Source: Nocardia sp. alder85J
GTDB taxonomy: Bacteria > Actinomycetota > Actinomycetes > Mycobacteriales > Mycobacteriaceae
Length of the DNA stretch: 64,000 nucleotides
Assembly: GCF_020176955.2 (NCBI RefSeq)
Contig: NZ_JAIUCZ020000001.1
Span: forward strand, 682,001 to 746,000
Reading direction: 5' to 3'
This document shows, piece after piece, positions 7,515 to 15,864 of this stretch (positions are counted from its first letter, which is position 1; each line of letters begins with the position of its first letter). A program made the position numbers and the translations under genes. The notes beneath the pieces are model-generated. The model searched no databases. It saw only the letters and a program-made list of their open reading frames with translations, and was not told the DNA's origin.

Positions 7515-8779
7515 GACGCCACCCCCGCCGGGCTCGGCACCCGCTGGAATTCGGCGACCCGGTCGCCGACCACCTTGTGCAGATGCCGTACCAGGATCTC
7601 CTGGTCGCTGAGCGGGAAATCGTCGACCACCCCGGTCTCGAGCGCCACCTGGGTACCGCCGAGCATGCCCGCGTCCTGGAGCGCGAAATCCTTGAGCACC
7701 ACCGCCGCGATCTCGTGCTCGATCCGCTCCCGGACCGTGCGCGCCGGATGGAAACCGGCGTAGGCCTCGAACCGGTGGGTATTGTGCGAGGTCGGCCAGT
7801 ACCGATACAGCAGGTACCAGCCGCCGTAGACCAGGATCTCCAGATTCGGGAAGATCTGGAAATTGCTGATACCCCACGGCTGGATGCCGCCGGGATTCAC
7901 CCCGGCCGGCAGTTCGCCGAGATCCGGTGTCTCCCAGGGCCCGATCAGCCCGCTGCGGGTGAGCCGCTCGATCGGATACATGTATTCCGGTGGCAGATCC
8001 CAGCGCCGGGCCCCCGCGGTGGACACCACCCGGTGCGGGCCGTCCAATTGAAAATGCGCGCACTCGAATCCGGCGTCCGGATTGCGCACCGCGGGCGGCA
8101 CCTGCTGCGGGTGCAGGCCGGGCACGTGGTAGTACTCCTGGAAGGCATCGGCGAAGATCTTCCAGTTGCTGTTGTTGTGCGCGACGAATTCGTAACGCTC
8201 GGTGAGGCGGTCGAAGGGATAGCCGTCGAGCCCGGTGATCATCGGCCCCAGGAATTCCCGCAGGCCCTGCGGCGGCTCGGCGGCGAAGTTCACGAACACG
8301 AAGCCGTTCCACACGTCGCAGTGCACCGGAGCGAGGCCGTGGCCGTCCTTGTCGATGTCGAAGAACTCGCCCTCCTGCTGCACGAAGGTCAGCGCGCCGT
8401 CGAGCCCGTAGCGCCAGCCGTGATACTTGCAGGTGAACTGCCGGCAGACCCCGCGCGTCTCCCGATCCGGAAAGTCGTTCCACACCAGCTTGTTCCCGCG
8501 GTGCCGACAGAGATTGTGGAAGGCGCGGATCTGCCCCGCACCGTCGCGCACCACGATGATCGAGGTGCCGACCACCTCCAGTTCGCGGGTGAGATAGCTT
8601 CCGGTGCGCGGCAACTCCTCGACCCGGGCCACGTTCAGCCAGGTCCGGCGGAAGATCGCCTCGCGTTCGAGTTCGTAGAATTCCGGCGACACCGAATCGC
8701 GCAGTGAGATCGGGCCGGTGCCGAGTTCGGGATAGTGCTCGGTCCAGCTGCCTTCGGCGGGTTTGGTCCAGCGTGCCAT
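7511..8779 (-). CDS. Rieske non-haem iron oxygenase, alpha subunit (copy A)
   Basis: A 422-residue terminal oxygenase. The Rieske [2Fe-2S] ligands are Cys91-x-His93 (CRHRG) and Cys117-x2-His120 (CKYHGW). The mononuclear iron site carries His218 and His223 in DAFQEYYHVPGLH within the SRPBCC-type catalytic domain. Such enzymes hydroxylate aromatic or other carboxylate substrates using electrons from a reductase; the ferredoxin-reductase gene at 9602-10636 in the same operon is the likely donor. The first 223 residues align without gaps to copy B at 12929-14209. The stop codon overlaps the start of the 110-residue partner. ATG 8779 gives the same N-terminus as copy B. Confidence 0.93.
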   Translation of the reverse strand: MARWTKPAEGSWTEHYPELGTGPISLRDSVSPEFYELEREAIFRRTWLNVARVEELPRTGSYLTRELEVVGTSIIVVRDGAGQIRAFHNLCRHRGNKLVWNDFPDRETRGVCRQFTCKYHGWRYGLDGALTFVQQEGEFFDIDKDGHGLAPVHCDVWNGFVFVNFAAEPPQGLREFLGPMITGLDGYPFDRLTERYEFVAHNNSNWKIFADAFQEYYHVPGLHPQQVPPAVRNPDAGFECAHFQLDGPHRVVSTAGARRWDLPPEYMYPIERLTRSGLIGPWETPDLGELPAGVNPGGIQPWGISNFQIFPNLEILVYGGWYLLYRYWPTSHNTHRFEAYAGFHPARTVRERIEHEIAAVVLKDFALQDAGMLGGTQVALETGVVDDFPLSDQEILVRHLHKVVGDRVAEFQRVPSPAGVAS

Positions 8780-8816
8780 GAATCGTCCTCCTGTGCTGGG
8801 GATTTCGCGCGGCCGG

Positions 8817-9560
8817 TCAGAGCACCGAGCCGCCGTTGACGCCGAGCACCTGACCGGTGACGTACCGCGCCTGATCCGAGGCCAGGAACGCGGTCGCGGT
8901 GGCGATGTCGGCCGGGGTCCCGAGGTAGCCGAGCGGAATCGCCGCGGCCATCACCTCGTTCGAGGGCAGATCGCCGAGTTGCTGTGACTGGTGCTGCATC
9001 TCGGTCTCGATCCCCGACGGCGGGATGTTGTTCACCGTGATGCCCGCCGTCGCGTATTCGCGCGCAAGGGATTTCGTCAGCGCGATGACCGCGCCCTTGG
9101 CCGCCGCGTAGTGGGTCATCCGCGGCGACCCGCGCTGCGCGCTGGAGGAGGAGATGGTGACGATGCGCCCCCAGCCCGCCGCCACCATGTCCGGAATCGC
9201 CAGCTGGCAACAGTGGAAGGTGCCGTTGAGGTTGACGTCGACCACCCGGTTCCAGGAGTCGGCCGAGATCTCGGTGAACGGCTCGAACGCGACGATCCCG
9301 GCGCTGGGAACCAGGATGCCGACCGGCCCGAATTCGCTGCGGACCTTGGCGAACGCCTCCTCGAGCGCCGGCCGGTCGGTGACGTCCACGCCGATCGCGA
9401 GCGCCCGGCCCCCGGCGGCCTGGATCTCCTCGGCGACCCGGCGCGCGCTGCCGGCGTCGATGTCGAGCACCGCGACCCGGTGCCCGCCGCGGCCGAATTC
9501 GCGGGCTATCTCGGCTCCGATCCCCGATCCGCCGCCGGTGATCACTGCTACACGACTCAT
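8817..9560 (-). CDS. SDR family oxidoreductase (FabG-like)
   Basis: A 247-residue short-chain dehydrogenase. The cofactor motif GGGSGIGAEIA is near the N-terminus, Asp34 follows the second strand (suggesting NAD preference), and the catalytic Ser lies in ISSSSAQ with Tyr151-x3-Lys155 (YAAAK). It ends with the typical TGQVLGVNGG motif. ATG 9560 has AGGAC upstream. It lies between the reductase and Rieske genes (41 and 37 bp gaps), so a cis-diol or alcohol dehydrogenase step after hydroxylation is a reasonable inference. FabG activity cannot be excluded. Confidence 0.88.
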   Translation of the reverse strand: MSRVAVITGGGSGIGAEIAREFGRGGHRVAVLDIDAGSARRVAEEIQAAGGRALAIGVDVTDRPALEEAFAKVRSEFGPVGILVPSAGIVAFEPFTEISADSWNRVVDVNLNGTFHCCQLAIPDMVAAGWGRIVTISSSSAQRGSPRMTHYAAAKGAVIALTKSLAREYATAGITVNNIPPSGIETEMQHQSQQLGDLPSNEVMAAAIPLGYLGTPADIATATAFLASDQARYVTGQVLGVNGGSVL

Positions 9561-9601
9561 CTGTCCTGCTTTCCGCCGTCGGCTGTGACGGCTGTTCGTG
9601 G

Positions 9602-10636
9602 CTATTCCCAGATCACCCGAACCGTCGGCCCGATCGGCAGCGATTGACAGGTGAGGGTGAGGCCCTCGGCGAGTTCCTCGTCGGTGAGCACGTCGTTGTT
9701 CAGCAGGCGCACCCGCCCCTCCGTCACGCGTGCGATACACGTTCCGCAGGAACCGGTTTCGCACGAGGACGGTGGTCTCAGCCCGGCCGCCCGCGCCACC
9801 TGCAACAGCGTCGAACCGGACCGGTAGCCGACCGTCGCCCGGCGGCGGCCGACCTGGACGACGACCTGTTCGGTGACCGGGTCGCCGGTCGGCCCCGGAT
9901 CGCCGGGCAGCTCGGTGCGGAAGCGCTCCAACCGGATTCGCTCCGGCGCGGTTCCCAGGGCGATCAAGGTGTTCTCGACCGCATCCATGAACGGCGCGGG
10001 GCCGCACACGTAGTAGTCGGCGTCGTCGGCCCCGACGGTGAACGCCGCGAGCTGTGACGGCGCCACCAGCCCCGCGTCCGCGTCGAGGTGGTGGTGCAGC
10101 AGCAGCCGGTCGCCGTGCCGCTGCGCCAGCCGATCCAGCGGCTCGGCGAAGATCACCGAGCGACTGTCGCGATTGGCGTAGAACAGCCGCACCGGCCGCT
10201 CGGTCCGGGCCAGCGCGGTGCGCAGCAGCGAGAACACCGGCGTGATGCCGCTGCCCCCGGCGAAGGCGACCAGCGGCCGGTCGGATTCGGCCAGCACGAA
10301 CCGGCCGCGGGGGGCGGCCGCCTCCACCGCGTCGCCGACGGCGACCGTGTCGTGCAGCCAATTGGAGACCAGCCCGTCGCGCTCGCGTTTGACGGTGATC
10401 CGCAGCCCCTCGTGCAATACCGGCGACGAGGACATCGAATAGCAGCGCTGATGCTCCCGCCCGGCCACCCGCACCCGGACGGTGAGGTACTGGCCGGCCC
10501 GGTATCGGAACCGATCTCGTTGTGCCGCAGGGATGTCCAGCACCAGGGAGATGGTGTCGTGGGTCTCCGGCACCACCCGGCCCACCCGCAGCGGCGTGAA
10601 TTCCGGATCCCCCGCGCCTGTTGCCGATTCGCTCAT
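9602..10636 (-). CDS. Oxygenase reductase: FAD/NAD(P)H domain plus plant-type [2Fe-2S] ferredoxin
   Basis: A 344-residue electron-transfer component resembling KshB/HmpX/PaaE reductases. An N-terminal FNR-like FAD domain carries RCYSMSS (64-70), followed by the NAD-binding GGSGITP (127-133) and CGPAPFM (211-217). A C-terminal ferredoxin domain has cluster ligands Cys292, Cys297, Cys300 and Cys330. It passes electrons from NAD(P)H to a Rieske oxygenase. As the first gene of the operon it probably serves copy A directly, and perhaps copy B as well, which has no reductase gene of its own. Its promoter carries the TCAAGYACTTGA motif. Confidence 0.92.
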   Translation of the reverse strand: MSESATGAGDPEFTPLRVGRVVPETHDTISLVLDIPAAQRDRFRYRAGQYLTVRVRVAGREHQRCYSMSSSPVLHEGLRITVKRERDGLVSNWLHDTVAVGDAVEAAAPRGRFVLAESDRPLVAFAGGSGITPVFSLLRTALARTERPVRLFYANRDSRSVIFAEPLDRLAQRHGDRLLLHHHLDADAGLVAPSQLAAFTVGADDADYYVCGPAPFMDAVENTLIALGTAPERIRLERFRTELPGDPGPTGDPVTEQVVVQVGRRRATVGYRSGSTLLQVARAAGLRPPSSCETGSCGTCIARVTEGRVRLLNNDVLTDEELAEGLTLTCQSLPIGPTVRVIWE

Positions 10637-10670
10637 GTGGCTCCTGCTCGTGCGCTTCGACAGGAGAGTA

Positions 10671-10702
10671 TCAACTACTTGATATCTATATCAAGCACTT
10701 GA
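10671..10702. promoter_or_regulatory. Tandem TCAAG-NN-CTTGA palindromes at the Rieske A operon promoter
   Basis: TCAACTACTTGA (10671-10682) and TCAAGCACTTGA (10691-10702) are inverted repeats with starts 20 bp apart, two helical turns. They lie 35-66 bp upstream of the first operon gene. A third copy, GCAAGTACTTGA, sits at 14365-14376 in the other oxygenase promoter. The MarR gene between the two operons is the natural candidate regulator. Confidence 0.6.
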
Positions 10703-10761
10703 CACTATTTGCTGTCGATTGCGGGATTGGATGTGCGCGTGCGGGTTTCGCCGGGTACCCG

Positions 10762-11214
10762 TCAGGAATCGGGCTGATCGACGAACAGGTCGTGCCCGGT
10801 GCCCTGTTCGACCACCCGGCTGAGCAGATCGTGCAGCGTGCGCTGCTCCTCGGCGGTGAGCACGCCGAACACCTTCTCGTGCGCGGCGATCGCGTCGGTG
10901 ACCACCGCCGAGGTCACCTTGCGGCCCTCGTCGGTCAGATACGCCTGGATGATCCGGCCGTGCTGCGGATCGGGCTTGCGCTCGACCAGCCCGCGGCGCT
11001 CCAGGGCGGTCAGGGCCATCTGCACGCCCTGCGGGGTGATCAGCAACCGCCGGGACAACTCGGCGCCGGACAGGCCCGGCTCGTTCGCCAGCTGCCGCAT
11101 CAGGCCGATCTGCGCCGTGGTGACGCCGTGTTCGCTGATGCCCTCGTTCACCGTGCGCAGCGTGAAGTGGAACGCCTGCTTCAACAGCCACAGGATGTTG
11201 TCGGTGAGCTCCAT
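10762..11214 (-). CDS. MarR family transcriptional regulator
   Basis: A 150-residue winged-helix regulator: dimerisation helices, then the MarR HTH (LSGAELSRRLLITPQGVQMAL) and wing. ATG 11214 is preferred over 11220 because AGGAG lies 6 nt upstream of it, whereas it abuts 11220. It is the last gene on the minus strand behind the amidohydrolase (141 bp gap) and directly downstream of the divergent promoter of the reductase operon. Palindromes TCAAGYACTTGA in both oxygenase promoters suggest that this protein controls both operons in response to an aromatic or acyl ligand; that is inference. Confidence 0.88.
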   Translation of the reverse strand: MELTDNILWLLKQAFHFTLRTVNEGISEHGVTTAQIGLMRQLANEPGLSGAELSRRLLITPQGVQMALTALERRGLVERKPDPQHGRIIQAYLTDEGRKVTSAVVTDAIAAHEKVFGVLTAEEQRTLHDLLSRVVEQGTGHDLFVDQPDS

Positions 11215-11355
11215 GCGCATCTCCTGTCCGGTGGCCGATCCGAGTTGCCGGATCGTTCCCGGACTCCTGCTTCGACGCTAGCGCACGCGGCGGGAGCAAC
11301 GCGCACGTCACCACCGCGAGCGTGATCACACTCCCGGTGGCGACGTGCACGCGAA

Positions 11356-12603
11356 TCAGGGTCGTTTGTGGAGCTGCCCGCCCTTCATCACGAACGGCAC
11401 GTTCTGCAATACGGTGATGTCGCGGGACGGATCGCCGGGGACGGCGATGATGTCGGCGAGATATCCCGGCGCGAGCCGGCCGAGTTCGTCCTCGGCGGCG
11501 ATCAGCTCGGCGCTGGTCACCGTCGCGGCCCGCACCGCCTGCGCCGGGGTCATCCCGCGCCGCACCAGCGCGCTCAGCTCGTCCGCGTTGCGGCCGTGCG
11601 GGATCGCCGGGGCGTCGGTGCCGCAGGCGATCCGCACTCCGGCCGCGATCGCCTTCGGCAGCATTTCCTGCGCGCGCGGGAACACCTCCGCCGCCTTGCG
11701 GCGCAGTTCCGGGGCCACCCGGTCCACGGCCAGCGCCTCGGTGAGATAGGTGGTCGAGACCAGGAAGGTGCCGTGGTCCACCATCATCTGCAACGTCTCG
11801 TCGGAGGCCAGGAAGCCGTGCTCGATGCAGTCGATCCCGGCCCGGATGCAGGCGCGGATCGCGGTGTCGCCCACCGCATGCGCGGCCACCCGCAGCCCGG
11901 CCCGGTGCGCCTCGTCGGCGATCGCCACGAACTCCTCGTCGGAGTACTGCTGCGAGCCCGGAGAAGTGCTGTGCGACATCACCCCGCCGGAGGCCGACAC
12001 CTTGATCACCTTGGCGCCGTGGCGAACCTGATACCGCACGCAGGCCCGCACGTCCGGCACCCCGTTGGCGATGCCCTCCGCGACACCGAGCGGCATGATC
12101 CCCGGCGCCAGCCGCTGGAACACCGTCGGATCCAGATGCCCGCCGTACGGGGTCACCGCATGGCCCGCGGGCACGATCCGCGGTCCCGGATGCCAGCCCT
12201 GGTCGATCGCTCGCTGCAAGGCCACGTCCAGCAGATAGCCGCCGGTCTTGACCATCAGGCCGAGGTTGCGCACGGTGGTGAAACCGGCGTCCAGGGTGGT
12301 CCGGGCGTTCACCGCGCCGCGCAGCGTGCGGTAGACCGGATCGTCCTGGACCCCGTGCATCGGCAGCGGCAGGCCCTCCGGTCCGCCCGGCCCGCCGATG
12401 AGCAGGTTCAGCTCCATGTCCATCAGGCCCGGCAGCAGTGTGACATCGCCGAGATCGATATCCAGCGCCGTATCCGGCGGTGGTGCAACGGGATTCACGG
12501 CGGTGATGCGGTCGCCGTCGATCACCAGCACGGCGGGCGTGTGGATCTGCCCGGTGTCGGTGTCCAGCCACCGCGCGGCGCGCAGGACGGTCGTCGTGGT
12601 CAC
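11356..12603 (-). CDS. Amidohydrolase superfamily protein lacking the HxH metal motif
   Basis: A 415-residue TIM-barrel amidohydrolase. The GTG start at 12603 overlaps the stop of the 110-residue gene (GTGA), so it is coupled to the Rieske B operon. The strand-1 motif, normally DxHxH, reads DMELNL, so Glu64 and Asn66 replace both histidines. Other superfamily elements remain: Lys in AKVIKVSASGG, His in RVAAHAVGD, IEHGF and the Asp of CGTDAPAI. Related imidazolonepropionase-like proteins hydrolyse C-N or C-O bonds; whether this one keeps metal catalysis is open. It might release the substrate of the oxygenase from an amide or ester. Confidence 0.85.
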   Translation of the reverse strand: MTTTTVLRAARWLDTDTGQIHTPAVLVIDGDRITAVNPVAPPPDTALDIDLGDVTLLPGLMDMELNLLIGGPGGPEGLPLPMHGVQDDPVYRTLRGAVNARTTLDAGFTTVRNLGLMVKTGGYLLDVALQRAIDQGWHPGPRIVPAGHAVTPYGGHLDPTVFQRLAPGIMPLGVAEGIANGVPDVRACVRYQVRHGAKVIKVSASGGVMSHSTSPGSQQYSDEEFVAIADEAHRAGLRVAAHAVGDTAIRACIRAGIDCIEHGFLASDETLQMMVDHGTFLVSTTYLTEALAVDRVAPELRRKAAEVFPRAQEMLPKAIAAGVRIACGTDAPAIPHGRNADELSALVRRGMTPAQAVRAATVTSAELIAAEDELGRLAPGYLADIIAVPGDPSRDITVLQNVPFVMKGGQLHKRP

Positions 12604-12932
12604 GGGATCGGCTCCGCCAGGCAGTCCAGCGTCGAGGCGCCGGAATCGGGAATGCGCGGCTGATTCCAGCATTCGACCGGGAACGACACCGTGATCATGG
12701 AATACAGCAGATGCATCAGGTTCAGTACCTCGTCGGGCAGCTCGTCGAGCGAGAAGCGGTCGCAGTAGGTCAGCGCCGCCTCCGCGCGCACGGTGACGGC
12801 GTCGTAGAACGCCTGCATCTGGGGCATGGTGGCGGCCAGTCGCTTGGCGTACCGCTGCGCCTCGGTCGGCAGGCACCAGTCCGAGAACCGTTCCAGGTCG
12901 GCGAATTCCGGTGGCAGCAGGGCAGTGGTCAT
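12600..12932 (-). CDS. 110-residue Rieske-oxygenase partner protein (copy B)
   Basis: It is the same length as copy A and identical at 55 of 110 positions by hand alignment. It shares WCLPTEAQRY, AFYDA, YCDxFSLDELP, LLYS and the C-terminal EPIP. Its ATG overlaps the stop of the Rieske B gene (ATGA), and its own stop overlaps the amidohydrolase start. The repeated strict coupling to two diverged Rieske genes indicates a dedicated partner rather than a chance neighbour. No signal peptide, cofactor motif or known domain was recognised; the conserved Cys at 20 and 57 could matter. Confidence 0.8.
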   Translation of the reverse strand: MTTALLPPEFADLERFSDWCLPTEAQRYAKRLAATMPQMQAFYDAVTVRAEAALTYCDRFSLDELPDEVLNLMHLLYSMITVSFPVECWNQPRIPDSGASTLDCLAEPIP

Positions 12933-14209
12933 CGCTGTCCTCCCGCCGGTACGGCGGTGCGCTGCCGGTGGTCGCCGATCCAGGCGGCCACCTCCTTGTG
13001 CAGGTGGCGCAGCAGCACCTCCTGATCGTTGAGCGGGAAGCTGTGCACGGCCCGGGATTCCAGCATGCTCTGGGTGGCTTCCAGCGTATTGGCGTCCTGC
13101 AACCCGAACTCCTTGAACGACGCCGCGGCCAGCTCCTGGCCGACCCGCTCGCGCGGACTGCGCGGCTGCGGGAAATACAGGGTGCCCTCGAAGATGTGGC
13201 TGTTGAACGCCGTCGGCCAGTAGTGGTAGGTGAGATACCAGCCCTGGCCCCAGATCAGGATCACGAAATTCGGGAACAGCTGGAAACTGTCCAGCCCCCA
13301 CGGATCACAGCCGGCCGGATTCAGCCCGGCGGGCATCGGGCCCAGATCGGGCTTCTCCCACGGGCCGAAAAGCCCACTGCGGCAGATGTCCTCGATCGGC
13401 TTGCGCATCTGCGCATCCATCTCCCAGGCCCGCACGCCGGAGGTACTGACCAGCCGGTGCGGGCCGTCGATGCGGTAGTGCGGCGCCTCGAAACCGGCCT
13501 GCGCGGCGGCCTTCGAATACTTCGCCGGCGACTGGTTCGCGTGCAGTACGGGGGCGTGATAGAACTCCTGGAAGGCATCCAGGTACAGCTTCCAGTTCGC
13601 CTTCACCTCCGAGCGGTAGGTCCACCGCGAGGTCATCGTCCCGAACGGATAGCCCTCCAGCCCGAGCACCATGGGGCCCAGGAACTCTCGCAGCGTCTGC
13701 TCGGGCACGGCGGCGAAGTTCACGAAGACGAACCCCTCCCACACCTCGCAGTGCACCGGCACCAGGCCGTAGCGGCTCTTGTCCAGATCGAAGAACTCGC
13801 CCTCCTGCTGGACGTGCGCGAGCGTCCCGTCCAGGTCGTAGCGCCACGCGTGGTACTTGCACCGGAACTGCCGGCAGAAACCGTGGGTCTCGGCCCGCGG
13901 ATCGTCGTCCCACACCAGCTTGTTGCCGCGGTGGCGGCAGATGTTGTGGAAGGCGCGCACCGTGGCGTCGGTGTCCCGCACCACGATGATCGAGGTGCCG
14001 ACCACCGCCAGCTCCTTGGTGAAATAGCTGCCCTTGCGCGGAAGTTGTTCCACCCGGCCCACATTCAGCCATGCCCGTTCGAACACAGCCGGTCGCTCCA
14101 GCGCGTGGAACTCGGGCGAGATCGAATCCTCGTAGGAGACCGGGCCGGTGCCCAGATCCGGATAGTGCTGGGTCCAGCTGCCTTCGGGCGGTTTGGGGAA
14201 ACGGGCCAT
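12929..14209 (-). CDS. Rieske non-haem iron oxygenase, alpha subunit (copy B)
   Basis: A 426-residue paralogue of the oxygenase at 7511-8779. Rieske ligands are Cys91/His93 (CRHRG) and Cys117/His120 (CKYHAW). Iron ligands His218 and His223 lie in DAFQEFYHAPVLH. ATG 14209 is preferred (GGGAG 5 nt upstream) and matches the N-terminus of copy A. Divergence in the catalytic half points to a different substrate or ring position. It is the first gene of a minus-strand operon with the 110-residue partner, the amidohydrolase and MarR, and is divergent from the aldehyde dehydrogenase at 14412. No reductase gene accompanies it, so the donor at 9602-10636 may be shared. Confidence 0.93.
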   Translation of the reverse strand: MARFPKPPEGSWTQHYPDLGTGPVSYEDSISPEFHALERPAVFERAWLNVGRVEQLPRKGSYFTKELAVVGTSIIVVRDTDATVRAFHNICRHRGNKLVWDDDPRAETHGFCRQFRCKYHAWRYDLDGTLAHVQQEGEFFDLDKSRYGLVPVHCEVWEGFVFVNFAAVPEQTLREFLGPMVLGLEGYPFGTMTSRWTYRSEVKANWKLYLDAFQEFYHAPVLHANQSPAKYSKAAAQAGFEAPHYRIDGPHRLVSTSGVRAWEMDAQMRKPIEDICRSGLFGPWEKPDLGPMPAGLNPAGCDPWGLDSFQLFPNFVILIWGQGWYLTYHYWPTAFNSHIFEGTLYFPQPRSPRERVGQELAAASFKEFGLQDANTLEATQSMLESRAVHSFPLNDQEVLLRHLHKEVAAWIGDHRQRTAVPAGGQR

Positions 14210-14364
14210 GTCCACTCCCATCGAATACGGATCGCACGGCGCCACCGGCGTCGCGGCCGGCCGGGATCGAGCCGGGTGCGGGCAGTCGAAAGCACACGCG
14301 CCCTTGCCCTTTGGGGAGGCTCACGGTCCGGTCGAGCTGACGGTATCCGGCCCACCCAATAATC

Positions 14365-14376
14365 GCAAGTACTTGA
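14365..14376. promoter_or_regulatory. TCAAGYACTTGA-type palindrome in the divergent Rieske B/ALDH promoter
   Basis: GCAAGTACTTGA contains the perfect 10 bp palindrome CAAGTACTTG. It matches the two sites at 10671-10702 and lies 36 bp upstream of the ALDH start, in the shared divergent promoter region. Confidence 0.55.
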
Positions 14377-14411
14377 TATTCTGGCCGGGCCGAGTTCACC
14401 GAGGAGGTCGC

Positions 14412-15863
14412 ATGTACCGATCCGACGCGCTGTTCATCGGGGGAGAGTGGGCGCGGCCGAGTTCCGCCGCCACCCTCGATGTCGTGTCCCCGCACACCGA
14501 AACCACCGTCGCCCACGTCGCGGCCGCCGCCCCGGCCGACGTCGACGCCGCGGTGCGGGCCGCGCGCACGGCCTTCGAGGACGGGCCGTGGCCGCGCCTG
14601 GATCCCGCCGACCGGATCGCGGCGGTGCGGCGGCTGGCCGCGCGCTACGACGAATCCCGCGCCGAGATGGCCGATTCCATCACCGCGGAGCTGGGCGCGC
14701 CGGTCACTTTCGCGCGCCGGGCCCATGTCGCGTTGCCGCACAGCATGATCGGCGCGTTCTGCGATCTGGCCGCGGCCCATCCGTGGCAGGAGGACCGGCC
14801 CGGCCGCTACGGCCGCGACATCCGGGTGCGCAGCGAGCCGGTCGGCGTGGTCGCCGCGGTCGTGCCCTGGAACATGCCGCAGTTCCTCATCGTCACCAAA
14901 CTGATTCCCGCCCTGCTGGCCGGCTGTGCGGTGGTCCTGAAACCGGCCCCGGAAACCCCGCTGGACGCCCTGCTCCTCGCCGAGTTGGTCGCGCGGGCGG
15001 AACTGCCGCCCGGCGTGGTCGCGGTACTGCCCGGCGGCGCCGACACCGGCGCGCACCTGGTCGGCCATCCCGGCGTGGACAAGGTGTCGTTCACCGGCTC
15101 CACCGCCGCGGGCCGGGCCGTGGCCACCGCCTGCGCCGCCAACCTGACCCGGGTCGCCCTGGAACTCGGCGGTAAATCCGCGGCCGTGGTGCTGGACGAC
15201 GCCGACCCCGCGACCTTCGCCGCGGGCATCGTCTCGGCGAGCCTGTCCAACAGCGGCCAGCTCTGCAACGCACTCACCCGCCTGGTGCTACCCGTCACGC
15301 GCGCAGGCGAATTCGTCGAAGCGCTGGCCGAACGGATGCGCGCACTGCGGGTCGGCGATCCGAACGACCCGGAAACCCAACTCGGCCCGCTGGTTTCGCG
15401 ACGGCAGCAGCAGCGGGTCGCCGACTACCTCGCGCTCGGGCAGCAGCAGGGGGCCCGCGCGGTCGTCGGCGGTCCCGGGCTGCCGGACGGCGTCGACCGC
15501 GGCTGGTACGTGCGGCCCACGCTGTTCGCCGAGGCCACCAACACCATGCGGATCGCCCGGGAGGAGATCTTCGGCCCGGTCCTGACGGTGCTGACCTACC
15601 GCACGGAAGACGAAGCCGTCGCCCTCGCCAACGACTCCGATTACGGTCTGGCGGCGGCGATCTGGACCGAGGACGCCGAGCGTGGCGCCGCGCTCGCCGC
15701 GCGCCTGCGCACCGGCACGGTCGGGGTGAACGAGGGCTACACCATGGATCCGATGGCCCCCTTCGGCGGTGTCAAGGCCAGTGGCTACGGGCGCGAACTC
15801 GGCCGCGAGGGCCTCGCCGGTTTCACCGAGCCCAAGTCGATCTCGGTAGCCGCACCGGCGTGA
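14412..15863 (+). CDS. Aldehyde dehydrogenase, second copy
   Basis: A 483-residue ALDH with PWNMPQ, FTGST, Glu251 in LELGG and the catalytic Cys285 in NSGQLC. ATG 14412 follows a strong GAGGAGG ribosome site at 14401. It has the same general architecture as the enzyme at 567-2006, but the sequences are clearly diverged. It is divergent from the Rieske B operon and shares its palindrome-bearing promoter region, so it probably oxidises an aldehyde in the same catabolic route. It converges with the TetR gene, whose end is 1 bp away. Confidence 0.92.
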   Translation: MYRSDALFIGGEWARPSSAATLDVVSPHTETTVAHVAAAAPADVDAAVRAARTAFEDGPWPRLDPADRIAAVRRLAARYDESRAEMADSITAELGAPVTFARRAHVALPHSMIGAFCDLAAAHPWQEDRPGRYGRDIRVRSEPVGVVAAVVPWNMPQFLIVTKLIPALLAGCAVVLKPAPETPLDALLLAELVARAELPPGVVAVLPGGADTGAHLVGHPGVDKVSFTGSTAAGRAVATACAANLTRVALELGGKSAAVVLDDADPATFAAGIVSASLSNSGQLCNALTRLVLPVTRAGEFVEALAERMRALRVGDPNDPETQLGPLVSRRQQQRVADYLALGQQQGARAVVGGPGLPDGVDRGWYVRPTLFAEATNTMRIAREEIFGPVLTVLTYRTEDEAVALANDSDYGLAAAIWTEDAERGAALAARLRTGTVGVNEGYTMDPMAPFGGVKASGYGRELGREGLAGFTEPKSISVAAPA

Positions 15864-15864
15864 G

